64,000 bases of DNA from Micromonospora humi (GTDB taxonomy: Bacteria; Actinomycetota; Actinomycetes; Mycobacteriales; Micromonosporaceae). Of this stretch, positions 47,988 to 55,809 are shown one piece after another. The stretch spans positions 248,001 to 312,000 of the forward strand of contig NZ_FMDM01000006.1 in assembly GCF_900090105.1 (NCBI RefSeq). The letters are read 5' to 3'. Every line of letters begins with the position of its first letter. Position 1 is the first letter of the stretch. Made by a program: the position numbers and the translations under genes. The notes under the pieces were generated by a model, which saw only the letters and a list, made by a program, of their open reading frames with translations, was not told where the DNA came from and ran no database searches.

Positions 47988-50081
47988 GTGACCACGACCC
48001 CACAGCCCACGGCGAAGCGCGTTCCGGCCGAGCGGACCCACCACGGTGACACCGTCGTCGACGAGTACGCCTGGCTCGCCACCAAGGACGACCCGGAGAC
48101 GATCGCCTACCTGGAGGCCGAGAACGCCCACACCGAGGCGCGCACCGCGCACCTGGCCGGGCTGCGGGCCGAGCTGTTCGAGGAGACCCGCCGGCGCACC
48201 CAGGAGACCGACCTGTCGGTGCCCACCCGCAAGGGCGGCCACTGGTACTACACCCGCACGGTCGAGGGGCAGCAGTACGGCGTGCACTGCCGGCGCGCCG
48301 TCCGCCCCGACGAGACCACGCCTCCGGTCAGCGCGGACGGCGCCCCGCTCGACGGCGAGGAGGTGCTGCTCGACGGCAACCAGCTCGCCGAGGGGCACGA
48401 CTTCTTCTCGCTCGGCGCGTTCGACGTCAGCCCGGACGGGCGCTGGCTGGCCTACTCCACCGACTTCTCCGGCGACGAGCGGTTCACCCTGCGGATCAAG
48501 GACCTGGCCACCGGCGAGCTGCGGCCCGACGAGGTGCCGGACACGTTCTACGGCACCGCGTGGTCCAGCGACGCCTCCACGCTCTTCTACGTCACTGTCG
48601 ACGACGCGTGGCGGCCGAACCGGGTGTGGCGACACACCGTGGGCACCCCGTCGAGCGAGGACGTGGTGGTGCACCAGGAGGACGACGAGCGGTTCTGGGT
48701 CGGCGTCGAGCTGACCCGCTCCGAGCGCTTCGTGGTCGTCGACATCCACAGCAAGATCACCAGCGAGGTCCGGGTGATCCCGGCGGCCAACCCGACCGGC
48801 GAGCCGGCGATCGTCGCCCCGCGCCGGCAGGGCGTGGAATACGCGGTCGAGCACCACGGGCACCGCTTCCTGATCCTGCACAACGACGGCGCGGAGGACT
48901 TCGCGCTGGCGTACACCTCGGCGGACGCGCCGGGCGACTGGACGCCGCTGATCCCGCACACCCCGGGCACCCGGCTGGAGGCGGTCGACGCGTTCGAGAA
49001 CCACCTGGTGGTCTCGCTGCGCGGCAACGGGCTGACCGGGCTGCGGGTGCTGCCGGTCGGCAGCGACGACAGCTGGGACATCGACTTCCCGGAGCCGATC
49101 TACAGCGTCGGGCTGGACGCCAACCCGGAATACCGCACCGGCACGGTCCGGCTGCGCTACACCTCGCTGGTCACGCCCGACTCGGTCTACGACTACGACC
49201 TCAGCACCCGGGAGCTGACGCTGCTGCGCCAGAAGCCGGTGCGGCCCGGCCCGGACGGGCGGGCGTACGACCCGGCCGACTACGAGCAGCACCGGGACTG
49301 GGCGCTGGCCGACGACGGCACGCGGGTGCCGATCTCGCTGGTCTGCCGCCGGGACACCCCGCGCGACGGCTCCGCGCCCGCGGTCATCTACGGCTACGGG
49401 TCGTACGAGGCCAGCATGGACCCGTGGTTCTCGATCGCCCGGCTGAGCCTGCTCGACCGCGGCGTCATCTTCGCTGTCGCGCACATCCGCGGCGGCGGCG
49501 AGCTGGGCCGGCGCTGGTACGACGAGGGCAAGTTGCTGGCCAAGAAGAACACGTTCACCGACTTCGTGGCCTGCGCGCGGCACCTGGTCAAGGCCGGCTG
49601 GACGGCGAGCGACCGGCTGGTCGCCCGGGGCGCCTCGGCCGGCGGCCTGTTGATGGGCGCGGTGGCCAACCTCGCGCCGGACGCGTTCGCCGGGATCGTG
49701 GCGCAGGTGCCGTTCGTGGACGCGCTCACCTCCATCCTCGACCCGTCGCTGCCGCTGACGGTCACCGAGTGGGAGGAGTGGGGCAATCCGCTGGACGACC
49801 CCGAGGTCTACGCGTACATGAAGTCGTACACCCCGTACGAGAACGTGACCGCCGCCGACTACCCGGCCATCCTGGCGGTGACCAGCCTCAACGACACCCG
49901 GGTGCTCTACCACGAGCCGGCCAAGTGGATCGCCCGGTTGCGCGCGCTCGCCCCGCAGGGCGACTACCTGCTCAAGACCGAGATGGGTGCCGGTCACGGC
50001 GGCCCCAGCGGCCGCTACGACGCCTGGCGCGAGGAGGCGTTCGTCAACGCCTGGACGCTGGACCGCCTCGGCCGCGCCTGA
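47988..50081 (+). CDS. ptrB: Oligopeptidase B (S9 family serine peptidase)
   Basis: A 697-aa cytosolic serine peptidase with an N-terminal beta-propeller (about 70-410) and a C-terminal alpha/beta hydrolase domain. The nucleophile is Ser in RGASAGGLLMG (about 549), Asp is in TSLNDTRV and His in GAGHGGPSGRYD. The IRGGGELGRRWYDEGK motif is typical of S9A. It cleaves short peptides after basic residues. Starts at GTG with a -10 box TAACGT six bases ahead. Confidence 0.93.
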   Translation: MTTTPQPTAKRVPAERTHHGDTVVDEYAWLATKDDPETIAYLEAENAHTEARTAHLAGLRAELFEETRRRTQETDLSVPTRKGGHWYYTRTVEGQQYGVHCRRAVRPDETTPPVSADGAPLDGEEVLLDGNQLAEGHDFFSLGAFDVSPDGRWLAYSTDFSGDERFTLRIKDLATGELRPDEVPDTFYGTAWSSDASTLFYVTVDDAWRPNRVWRHTVGTPSSEDVVVHQEDDERFWVGVELTRSERFVVVDIHSKITSEVRVIPAANPTGEPAIVAPRRQGVEYAVEHHGHRFLILHNDGAEDFALAYTSADAPGDWTPLIPHTPGTRLEAVDAFENHLVVSLRGNGLTGLRVLPVGSDDSWDIDFPEPIYSVGLDANPEYRTGTVRLRYTSLVTPDSVYDYDLSTRELTLLRQKPVRPGPDGRAYDPADYEQHRDWALADDGTRVPISLVCRRDTPRDGSAPAVIYGYGSYEASMDPWFSIARLSLLDRGVIFAVAHIRGGGELGRRWYDEGKLLAKKNTFTDFVACARHLVKAGWTASDRLVARGASAGGLLMGAVANLAPDAFAGIVAQVPFVDALTSILDPSLPLTVTEWEEWGNPLDDPEVYAYMKSYTPYENVTAADYPAILAVTSLNDTRVLYHEPAKWIARLRALAPQGDYLLKTEMGAGHGGPSGRYDAWREEAFVNAWTLDRLGRA

Positions 50082-50086
50082 CCCCG

Positions 50087-50174
50087 GAGGTAAGGAGGGG
50101 CCCCTTGTTGACACCCGTCTGTGAGAAGGGGCCCCTTCTCTACCGGAGGCGTTAAGAGGGGCCCCTCCTTACAC
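50087..50174. repeat. Dispersed GGGGCCCC palindromic repeat, locus D
   Basis: A half-unit (50087-50114, GAGGTAAGGAGGGGCCCC...) followed by a reversed unit (50121-50174) whose minus strand begins GTGTAAGGAGGGGCCCC and has the centre ACGCCTCCGGTAGAG. It fills the gap between convergent oligopeptidase B and threonine dehydratase genes and supplies the final Val codon and TAA stop of the latter. Confidence 0.85.
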
Positions 50175-51113
50175 AGCGAGCGCGGCGGCGAGCACCGCGG
50201 CTTCGGCGTTGCCGCCGCTCACCACCGCGACCGTCCGTCCGGCCGGCAGCTCCCCGCGGTGGTACAGCCGGGCAGCCGTGGCCACCGCGCCGCTCGGCTC
50301 CACCACCAGCCGCGCGTCCCGCATCAGCCGGCCGGCGGCCGACATGATCTCGTCCTCGGTCACCGTGACGATGCCGTCGAGCCGCTCCCGCAGGTGCGCC
50401 AGCGTCAGCGCGGACAGGTTGGTGCGCAGCCCGTCGGCGCACGTCCGGTAGGTGCGTGCCACGTCCCAGACCACCACCTCGCCGGCGGCGAGCGACTCCC
50501 GGGCGTCGGCGGCCAGCGCCGGCTCCACGCCGATCACGGCGGCCGACGGGCGCAGCGCCTTGACCGCCGTGGCGACACCCGAGCCGAGCCCGCCGCCGCC
50601 CACCGGCACCAGGACCACGTCCACGTCCGGCAGGTCGGCGACGATCTCCAGCCCGATGGTGCCCTGCCCGGCGATGATCGCCGGATGGTCGAACGGCGGC
50701 ACCAGCGCCGCGCCGGTCTCCGCCACGATCCGCTCCGCCTCGGCGAGGCGGCGGGCCGGCTGCACGAGTCGCACGTCCGCGCCGAGCGCCCGCATCCGGT
50801 CCACCTTGACCGCGGGCGCGCCCTCGGGCACCACCACCGTGCAGGGCACCCCGAACGCGCGGGCCGCGTACGCCAGCGCCTGCCCGTGGTTGCCCGAGGA
50901 GTGGGTGACCACCCCTCGGGACCGGAGCGCCGGGTCGAGCCGGGCCACCGCGTGGGTGGCGCCGCGCAGCTTGAACGACCCCACCGGTTGCAGGCTCTCC
51001 GGCTTGAGCCACAGCTCGTCGTCCCAGGCGGTGGGCAGCAGCGGGGTGCGCAGCACGGTGCCTGCCACGTCGTCGGCGGCGGCCCGGACGTCGGCGATCG
51101 AGATCAGCTCCAT
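50169..51113 (-). CDS. Threonine/serine dehydratase-family PLP enzyme
   Basis: A 314-aa fold-type II PLP enzyme of the IlvA-catabolic/serine racemase branch with no regulatory domain. The PLP Lys is in GSFKLRGA near residue 48, SSGNHGQALAYAA binds the substrate carboxylate, and the PLP phosphate loop is PVGGGGLGSG. It converts threonine or serine to 2-oxo acid and ammonia, or racemises serine. It ends GTG-TAA, both from dispersed repeat D. Confidence 0.88.
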   Translation of the reverse strand: MELISIADVRAAADDVAGTVLRTPLLPTAWDDELWLKPESLQPVGSFKLRGATHAVARLDPALRSRGVVTHSSGNHGQALAYAARAFGVPCTVVVPEGAPAVKVDRMRALGADVRLVQPARRLAEAERIVAETGAALVPPFDHPAIIAGQGTIGLEIVADLPDVDVVLVPVGGGGLGSGVATAVKALRPSAAVIGVEPALAADARESLAAGEVVVWDVARTYRTCADGLRTNLSALTLAHLRERLDGIVTVTEDEIMSAAGRLMRDARLVVEPSGAVATAARLYHRGELPAGRTVAVVSGGNAEAAVLAAALAV

Positions 51114-51129
51114 CGCACCATCCTGGTCC

Positions 51130-51135
51130 TAGACT
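51130..51135 (+). promoter_or_regulatory. -10 box TAGACT for small membrane protein
   Basis: TAGACT lies six bases before the GTG at 51142. It is the only promoter-like signal in the 28-bp divergent gap in this direction. Confidence 0.45.
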
Positions 51136-51141
51136 GCCGGG

Positions 51142-51285
51142 GTGAGCGAGGAGGACCAGCCGGCGGCGCGGCGCGGACCGACCTGGGTGATCCTCCTGGT
51201 GGTCGCCGCCGCGCTGGTGGTCTGCTGCTGCTCGACAGCGATCGGCCTGGCCGTCGCCGGCTCGGCCGGGCTGCTCGGCCGCTGA
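51142..51285 (+). CDS. Small single-pass membrane protein (47 aa)
   Basis: A GTG-started frame of 47 codons: an acidic/basic N-terminus (SEEDQPAARRGP), one membrane segment from about residue 15 that contains three consecutive cysteines (VVCCCSTA), and a short tail. It is preceded by a -10 box TAGACT. It is short but in good codon context, and the composition change at the membrane segment is typical of real small proteins. No family was recognised. Confidence 0.55.
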   Translation: MSEEDQPAARRGPTWVILLVVAAALVVCCCSTAIGLAVAGSAGLLGR

Positions 51286-51294
51286 CCGGCCGGC

Positions 51295-52803
51295 TCAGGA
51301 GGCGCGCAGCTCCTCCACCGAGGTCGCGGAGCGCAGGAGGAGCAGGCCGGCTCCGACCGTGACCAGCACCGCCGCCAACCCACCCGCCGCGAACCAGGCC
51401 AACTGCTCCCACGGTACGTCCGGCGTGACGGTCACCTTCGGCACCCATTCGGTACGCGTCGCGACGCCGTCGGTGCCGCATCCCTGCGGACCGGTGTCGC
51501 AGACCACCCGCTCGAAGTCGCCGCCGCTGGGCGCGGGCAGCGTTCCCCGGATCAACAGGTAGCCGACGGTCAACGCGAGCGCGATCGCGGGCGCGGCCGG
51601 GGCGATCGAGGCCCAGAGCAGCGAGCGGCCGATGGTGGACCGGGGCACCCCGGTCGCCACCTGCGCCGCGTATGCCCGACGCCGGCTGGTGACACCCTCG
51701 ACCACGGCGACCAGCAGTCCACCGGCGGCGATCGCCACGGCCACCGCGACGGCCAGGTCGACCAGGTCCATCGCGCCGAGATAGAACGAATCCGATCCGG
51801 CCATGCCGCCGGAGTCGGCGATCCTGGACAGTTCGATCCGGGCCAGGAAGTCGGCGCGGATCGCGGCGGCCCCGGCACCGAAGATCAGCGCGGCCAGTAA
51901 CGCGGCGAAAGTGCGGCTGCCGGCCCACGGGTCGGCGGTGAGCCGGCGCGCGGCGAGCAGCGCCGCCGGTCCGCGCCCGTGGCGGTGCAGCACCCGCCCG
52001 ACGGTGTACGAGATCCAGCCGGTGCCGGACACCACGCCGATCATCGCGGCGAGCGATCCGACGACCACGAGTGTCGGCACCAGCCCGTCGGGTTCGACCG
52101 CGTCACGCCGCTCGTACCAGAGCAGCAGCGGACGGATCGCGGCGAACGACGCCAGCGCGACCAGGATGAGCACCCCCGGCCACGGCCAGGGTGCCCGGGT
52201 GCGGACCCGGCGCACGACGCCGAACGGGGTGGTGGTGACCCGGCGCAGCAGCAGCGCGCTGACCAGCGCGGCGACCAGCGGCAGGCCGACCACGACGGCG
52301 GCCACGGCGGCCGGGGCCGGGTGCATGTCGGTGGGCAGGGGCAGCCGGCCCGCGGCGTCGGGCCGGTGCAGCAGCCGACGGCCGACCTCGAAGACGGCCA
52401 GGCCGCTGACGGTGCCGAGCAGGCTCGCCACCCCGGTCTCGGCGACCGCGAGCCGGGTGACCTGACCCGGGGTGGCCCCGGCCAGCCGGAGCGCGGCCAG
52501 CCGGCGGTCGCGCCCCGGCGCACCGAGGCGGGCGCACTGCCCGGCCAGCCCGAGCACCGGTACGCAGAGCAGCAGCAACGCGAACGCGACGCCGGGGCGC
52601 AGGCCGGGCTCGCGCAGCAGCGCGGTGGTGTACTGCTCGGACTGCGTCCACTCGTCGCCCGGCGGCTTCGCCACCGCCAGCACGGTCAGCGCGGCCAGCC
52701 CGGCCAGCGTCGCCAGCGCGGCGCTCAGCGCGGTCAGCGCCACCCGCGCCCCGTCGGTGCGGGTGCCGGCCAGCGCGAGCCGCAGCAGCGTGCCGGGCCT
52801 CAC
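51295..52803 (-). CDS. FtsX-type ABC transporter permease
   Basis: A 502-aa permease with about eight to ten hydrophobic segments and FtsX-like features: a duplicated four-segment plan (RVALTALSAALATLAGLAALTV, later AIAAGGLLVAVVEG and GLAAVLVTVGAGLLLL). A cysteine-bearing extracytoplasmic loop occurs at about 410-440 (VVCDTGPQGCGT). The GTG start overlaps the ATPase stop by 4 bp (GTGA). Likely exports or extracts a lipid or lipoprotein-like compound; substrate unknown. Confidence 0.85.
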   Translation of the reverse strand: MRPGTLLRLALAGTRTDGARVALTALSAALATLAGLAALTVLAVAKPPGDEWTQSEQYTTALLREPGLRPGVAFALLLLCVPVLGLAGQCARLGAPGRDRRLAALRLAGATPGQVTRLAVAETGVASLLGTVSGLAVFEVGRRLLHRPDAAGRLPLPTDMHPAPAAVAAVVVGLPLVAALVSALLLRRVTTTPFGVVRRVRTRAPWPWPGVLILVALASFAAIRPLLLWYERRDAVEPDGLVPTLVVVGSLAAMIGVVSGTGWISYTVGRVLHRHGRGPAALLAARRLTADPWAGSRTFAALLAALIFGAGAAAIRADFLARIELSRIADSGGMAGSDSFYLGAMDLVDLAVAVAVAIAAGGLLVAVVEGVTSRRRAYAAQVATGVPRSTIGRSLLWASIAPAAPAIALALTVGYLLIRGTLPAPSGGDFERVVCDTGPQGCGTDGVATRTEWVPKVTVTPDVPWEQLAWFAAGGLAAVLVTVGAGLLLLRSATSVEELRAS

Positions 52804-53501
52804 CGTGATCCGCCCGGCAGCGCCGGGTCGAGGCCCAGCCCGGTGTGGTCGACCATGCCGTCGCGCAGGCTCACCTCCCGGTCGGCGTACGCGGCGATCC
52901 GCGGCTCGTGGGTGATCAGCACGACCGTGGTGCGCTGTTCCCGGGCCAACCGGACCAGCTGGGTGAGCACCTGCTCGCCGGCGAGCGTGTCGAGCGCGCC
53001 GGTGGGCTCGTCGGCGAAGAGCACCCGGGGCTCGGTGACCAGGGCCCGGGACAACGCGCAGCGCTGCTGCTGCCCGCCGGACATCTCGCCCGGCCGGACG
53101 TCGGCGACCTCGGCCACCCCGAGCCGCTCCAGCCAGGTGAGCGCCGCCGTCCGCGCCGCTCGCCGCCCCGTGCCGGCGAGAAGCAGCGGAAGGGCGACGT
53201 TCTCCGCCGCGGTCAGCTCGGCGACGAGCTGGCCGAACTGGAACAGCACCCCGAACTCGGTGCGGCGCAGCCGGGAGCGGGCCGCCTCCGACCACGTGTC
53301 GATCCGTTCGCCGCGCCAGGTGACCTGGCCCGCGTCGGGGCGCAGGATGCCGGCGAGGCAGTGCAGCAGTGTCGACTTGCCGCACCCGCTGGGGCCGGTG
53401 ACGGCGAGGATCTCGCCCTCGGCCACGTCGAGCGTCACGCCGCGCAGCGCCGGTGTCGGGCCGTATGCCCGAACCACGCCGCGCGCCTCCAGGAACGTCA
53501 C
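52800..53501 (-). CDS. ABC transporter ATP-binding protein (LolD/MacB-type)
   Basis: A 233-aa ATPase. Walker A is GPSGCGKST, the signature MSGGQQQRCALSRAL, Walker B VLFADEPTGALD and H-loop ITHEP. The sequence type pairs with FtsX-like permeases. The GTG start overlaps the PadR stop by 4 bp and its stop overlaps the permease start. Confidence 0.9.
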   Translation of the reverse strand: MTFLEARGVVRAYGPTPALRGVTLDVAEGEILAVTGPSGCGKSTLLHCLAGILRPDAGQVTWRGERIDTWSEAARSRLRRTEFGVLFQFGQLVAELTAAENVALPLLLAGTGRRAARTAALTWLERLGVAEVADVRPGEMSGGQQQRCALSRALVTEPRVLFADEPTGALDTLAGEQVLTQLVRLAREQRTTVVLITHEPRIAAYADREVSLRDGMVDHTGLGLDPALPGGSR

Positions 53502-54034
53502 GAGTGCACCTCCCGGTGCCAGTCGGCGACCCGGTCGAGGGTGGTGTGCAGCCACCGCAGATCCGCGTCGAGGTGGGCGATGGCGAAGTCGGCGGCGACC
53601 ACCTCGTCGAGGTGGGCGCCGGGGGCGGTCTTGACCGCGGTCAGTTCCCGCAGCCGTGCGGTGTGCGCCCGGCGCTGGGCGATCAGGTAGGCGCGGGCCT
53701 GGTCGGCGTCGGCCACCAGCAACGCGACCACCACCTTGGCGAAGAGCGTGCTGGCCACGTACGGCATCGGTGGCTCGACGGTGGCGAGCCACGCGTCGAG
53801 CGCGGCCCGCCCGTCGTCGGTGAGCGTGTAGGCGGTGCGGTCCGGCCCGCCGTCCCGGGTGGGGCCGGCCGGGGCGACCAGGCCGTCCCGGTGCAGCCGG
53901 GCCAGTGTCGCGTAGACCTGCCCGAAGGCGAGTGGCCGGGCGCGGGGCAGCCGCTCGTCGTGGGCCCGCTTCAGCTCGTAGCCGTGACGCGGCCCGCCGG
54001 CGAGCAGCCCGAGCAGGACGTGCTGGGTGGACAC
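53498..54034 (-). CDS. PadR-family transcriptional regulator
   Basis: A 178-aa regulator with the N-terminal PadR winged helix (LLGLLAGGPRHGYELKRAHDE, LAFGQVYATLARLHRDGLV) and the helical Vir_act_alpha-type C-terminus for dimerisation. First gene of the padR-ATPase-permease operon; all three overlap by 4 bp. A 19-bp palindrome overlaps its promoter, so it likely represses its own operon until a ligand (often a drug or phenolic) binds. Confidence 0.9.
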   Translation of the reverse strand: MSTQHVLLGLLAGGPRHGYELKRAHDERLPRARPLAFGQVYATLARLHRDGLVAPAGPTRDGGPDRTAYTLTDDGRAALDAWLATVEPPMPYVASTLFAKVVVALLVADADQARAYLIAQRRAHTARLRELTAVKTAPGAHLDEVVAADFAIAHLDADLRWLHTTLDRVADWHREVHS

Positions 54035-54041
54035 GGCCCAA

Positions 54042-54060
54042 CTATTCGCTGAGCGAATAG
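54042..54060 (-). promoter_or_regulatory. PadR operator palindrome
   Basis: CTATTCGCTGAGCGAATAG, a perfect palindrome around a central base, seven bases upstream of the padR GTG and covering its -10 region. Confidence 0.75.
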
Positions 54061-54065
54061 CGGTG

Positions 54066-54635
54066 TCAAGAGCGGGTCCAGGCCGGGTCGCGGCCGGTCC
54101 GGCCGAGCAGCGCGTCCAGCGAGGTGGGGTCGGCGTCGGTCGCCACCGGCGCGCCGAAGGCGCCCATCCGCTGCCCGGTGTCGCCCATCCGGTCCATGAA
54201 CTCGTGCCCGGCCGCCACCACCGACGGCTCCACCACCAACGCCTGGCCGGTGGCACGGGCCAGGTCCCAGCCGTGCACGGTGAGGTCGATCAGAGCCATC
54301 AGCCCGACCGTCTCCTGGGGCAGCCCCATGCCGGGCGAGTCACCCTCCAGCGCGTCCGGGTCCGACCACGCCTCGACCAGCCGCTGCGTCTCGGTGGCGA
54401 ACCGGTCCCGCCAGCCGTCGGTCAGGTGGTCGACCCCACCCGACCAGTCGACCTCCTCCCGCCGGGCCATCGCCTGGAAGTTGACCGCCACCTCGAACAG
54501 GTGGTTGAGCAGGTCGCGTACCGGATATTCGGGGCACGGGGTGGGCCGGTCGAGCTGGTCGTCGGCGACACCGCGCACCACCGCCGCCGTGCCCGGCGCG
54601 GCGACGGCCAGCAGTTCACTAGTCTTCGTGCTCAT
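54066..54635 (-). CDS. TIGR03086/mycothiol-dependent DinB-like metal-binding protein
   Basis: A 189-aa helical-bundle protein of the maleylpyruvate isomerase/TIGR03086 group, with CPEYPVRDLLNHL near residue 40 and metal-site residues DLTVHGWDLA near 120. Actinobacterial members use mycothiol or act as metal-binding proteins of unknown function. Minus-strand TACGCT lies six bases before the ATG. It shares a 31-bp divergent gap with the AraC-type gene. Confidence 0.82.
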   Translation of the reverse strand: MSTKTSELLAVAAPGTAAVVRGVADDQLDRPTPCPEYPVRDLLNHLFEVAVNFQAMARREEVDWSGGVDHLTDGWRDRFATETQRLVEAWSDPDALEGDSPGMGLPQETVGLMALIDLTVHGWDLARATGQALVVEPSVVAAGHEFMDRMGDTGQRMGAFGAPVATDADPTSLDALLGRTGRDPAWTRS

Positions 54636-54641
54636 CGGGCC

Positions 54642-54647
54642 AGCGTA
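54642..54647 (-). promoter_or_regulatory. -10 box TACGCT for leaderless TIGR03086 gene
   Basis: Minus-strand TACGCT with six bases to the ATG at 54635. Confidence 0.45.
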
Positions 54648-54666
54648 TGAGGGCGGTCTTGAACAA

Positions 54667-55488
54667 ATGCGACACGAACCGCGGCGGGACAGCCGGGGGA
54701 TCCTCGATCCCGGCCGGCTGCTGCGCCGGGTCCGGTTCCGCCGCCGGCTGCCCGCCCCGGCGTTGCGCCCGTGGGTGGAGCACTACTGGTTGATCGACTG
54801 GGACCTGACCGAACCGTTCGACCAGCAGGTCGTGCCGCATCCGTCGGTGAACGTGGTGTTCCGGGCGCAGGACGGCGCGACGGAGCACGGCGAGATCGCC
54901 GGCGTGGACACCGGCCTGTTCGCGGTCACGCTGCACGGCGTCGGGCGGGTCACCGGCGTGCAGTTCCGTCCCGGCGGCTTCCGCCCGTTCTGGTGTCGCC
55001 CGGTGGCCGAGCTGACCGGTCGTCGCATCCCCCTCGCCGCCGCCCACCCCGCCGGAGCCGGCAGGCTCGTCGGGCCGGTCTGCCCGGGCGACGACGACGA
55101 CCGGTGCCGCCGGCTGGACGACCTGCTGACCGGCTGGGCTCCGGTGCCGGACCCGGCCACCACCGAGGCGGTCGCGCTGGTCGACGAGATCCGCGCCGAC
55201 CGGAGCGTGCTGCGGGTGGCCGACCTCGCCGACCGGCACGCCGTCTCCACCCGCCGGCTGCAGCGACTCTTCCTGGACCACGTCGGCGTCGGTCCGAAGT
55301 GGGTGATCCGGCGGTACCGGCTCCAGGAGGCGATCGAGCAGGCCGCCGCCGGGCCGCTGGACTGGTCGCGGGTCGCCGCCGAGCTGGGGTACGCCGACCA
55401 GGCGCACCTGGTCCGCGAGTTCACCGCCGTCACCGGCATGCCGCCCGCCGCGTACGCCCGCTCGCTGGCCGCCTCCGGCGGCGCCTGA
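54667..55488 (+). CDS. AraC-family transcriptional regulator (DUF6597-type)
   Basis: A 273-aa regulator. The N-terminal beta-rich sensor region (PWVEHYWLIDWDL, HPSVNVVF) is typical of the DUF6597 group. The C-terminal double helix-turn-helix includes RVADLADRHAVSTRRLQRLF and RVAAELGYADQAHLVREF. ATG 54667 begins the conserved region; the open frame reaches 54124 but is antisense to the TIGR03086 gene. It is divergent from that gene and probably controls it. Confidence 0.85.
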   Translation: MRHEPRRDSRGILDPGRLLRRVRFRRRLPAPALRPWVEHYWLIDWDLTEPFDQQVVPHPSVNVVFRAQDGATEHGEIAGVDTGLFAVTLHGVGRVTGVQFRPGGFRPFWCRPVAELTGRRIPLAAAHPAGAGRLVGPVCPGDDDDRCRRLDDLLTGWAPVPDPATTEAVALVDEIRADRSVLRVADLADRHAVSTRRLQRLFLDHVGVGPKWVIRRYRLQEAIEQAAAGPLDWSRVAAELGYADQAHLVREFTAVTGMPPAAYARSLAASGGA

Positions 55489-55607
55489 GTCGCCGGGCGG
55501 GCCAGCCCCCGCGGTCGTCGACCGGCCCGGCCGCCGCGAGGGGCGAGTCATGCGACGTGGTCACCAGCTGTCACGGCAACCCGTGCCACCGAGATCAGCC
55601 CGAACCG

Positions 55608-55733
55608 CCTTTGCTCTGCAGCCACGGGCGCAGCACGCACCCACGGTGACCACAGCGACGCGACCGGCGCTGCGGCCGCACACCCACCAAGCCTGGTCAC
55701 GACGGTGCTGCGCCAATGGCTGCAGAGCAAAGG
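55608..55733. repeat. MITE-like inverted-repeat element
   Basis: A 321-bp gene-free gap (55489-55809) holds terminal inverted repeats of 29 bases (55608-55636 and 55705-55733), 27 matching, that begin CCTTTGCTCTGCAGCCA and continue GGCGCAGCAC. The outer 17 bases match perfectly. The 68-base interior has weak extra pairing and encodes no gene. No target-site duplication is evident. It looks like a non-coding mobile scrap or a large hairpin. The rest of the gap shows nothing clear. Confidence 0.7.
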
Positions 55734-55809
55734 CACCGACGGGTCGTGTCGCCACCCACACCGGTCGGGCACGAAGAGTGACAATGCCGATAACTGCGGA
55801 AAGTGACCG

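Noticed and set aside
47097-50114. A 1005-codon minus-strand frame over oligopeptidase B
   Set aside because: It is antisense to the clear S9 peptidase and FAD genes and shows only Arg/Val-rich composition.
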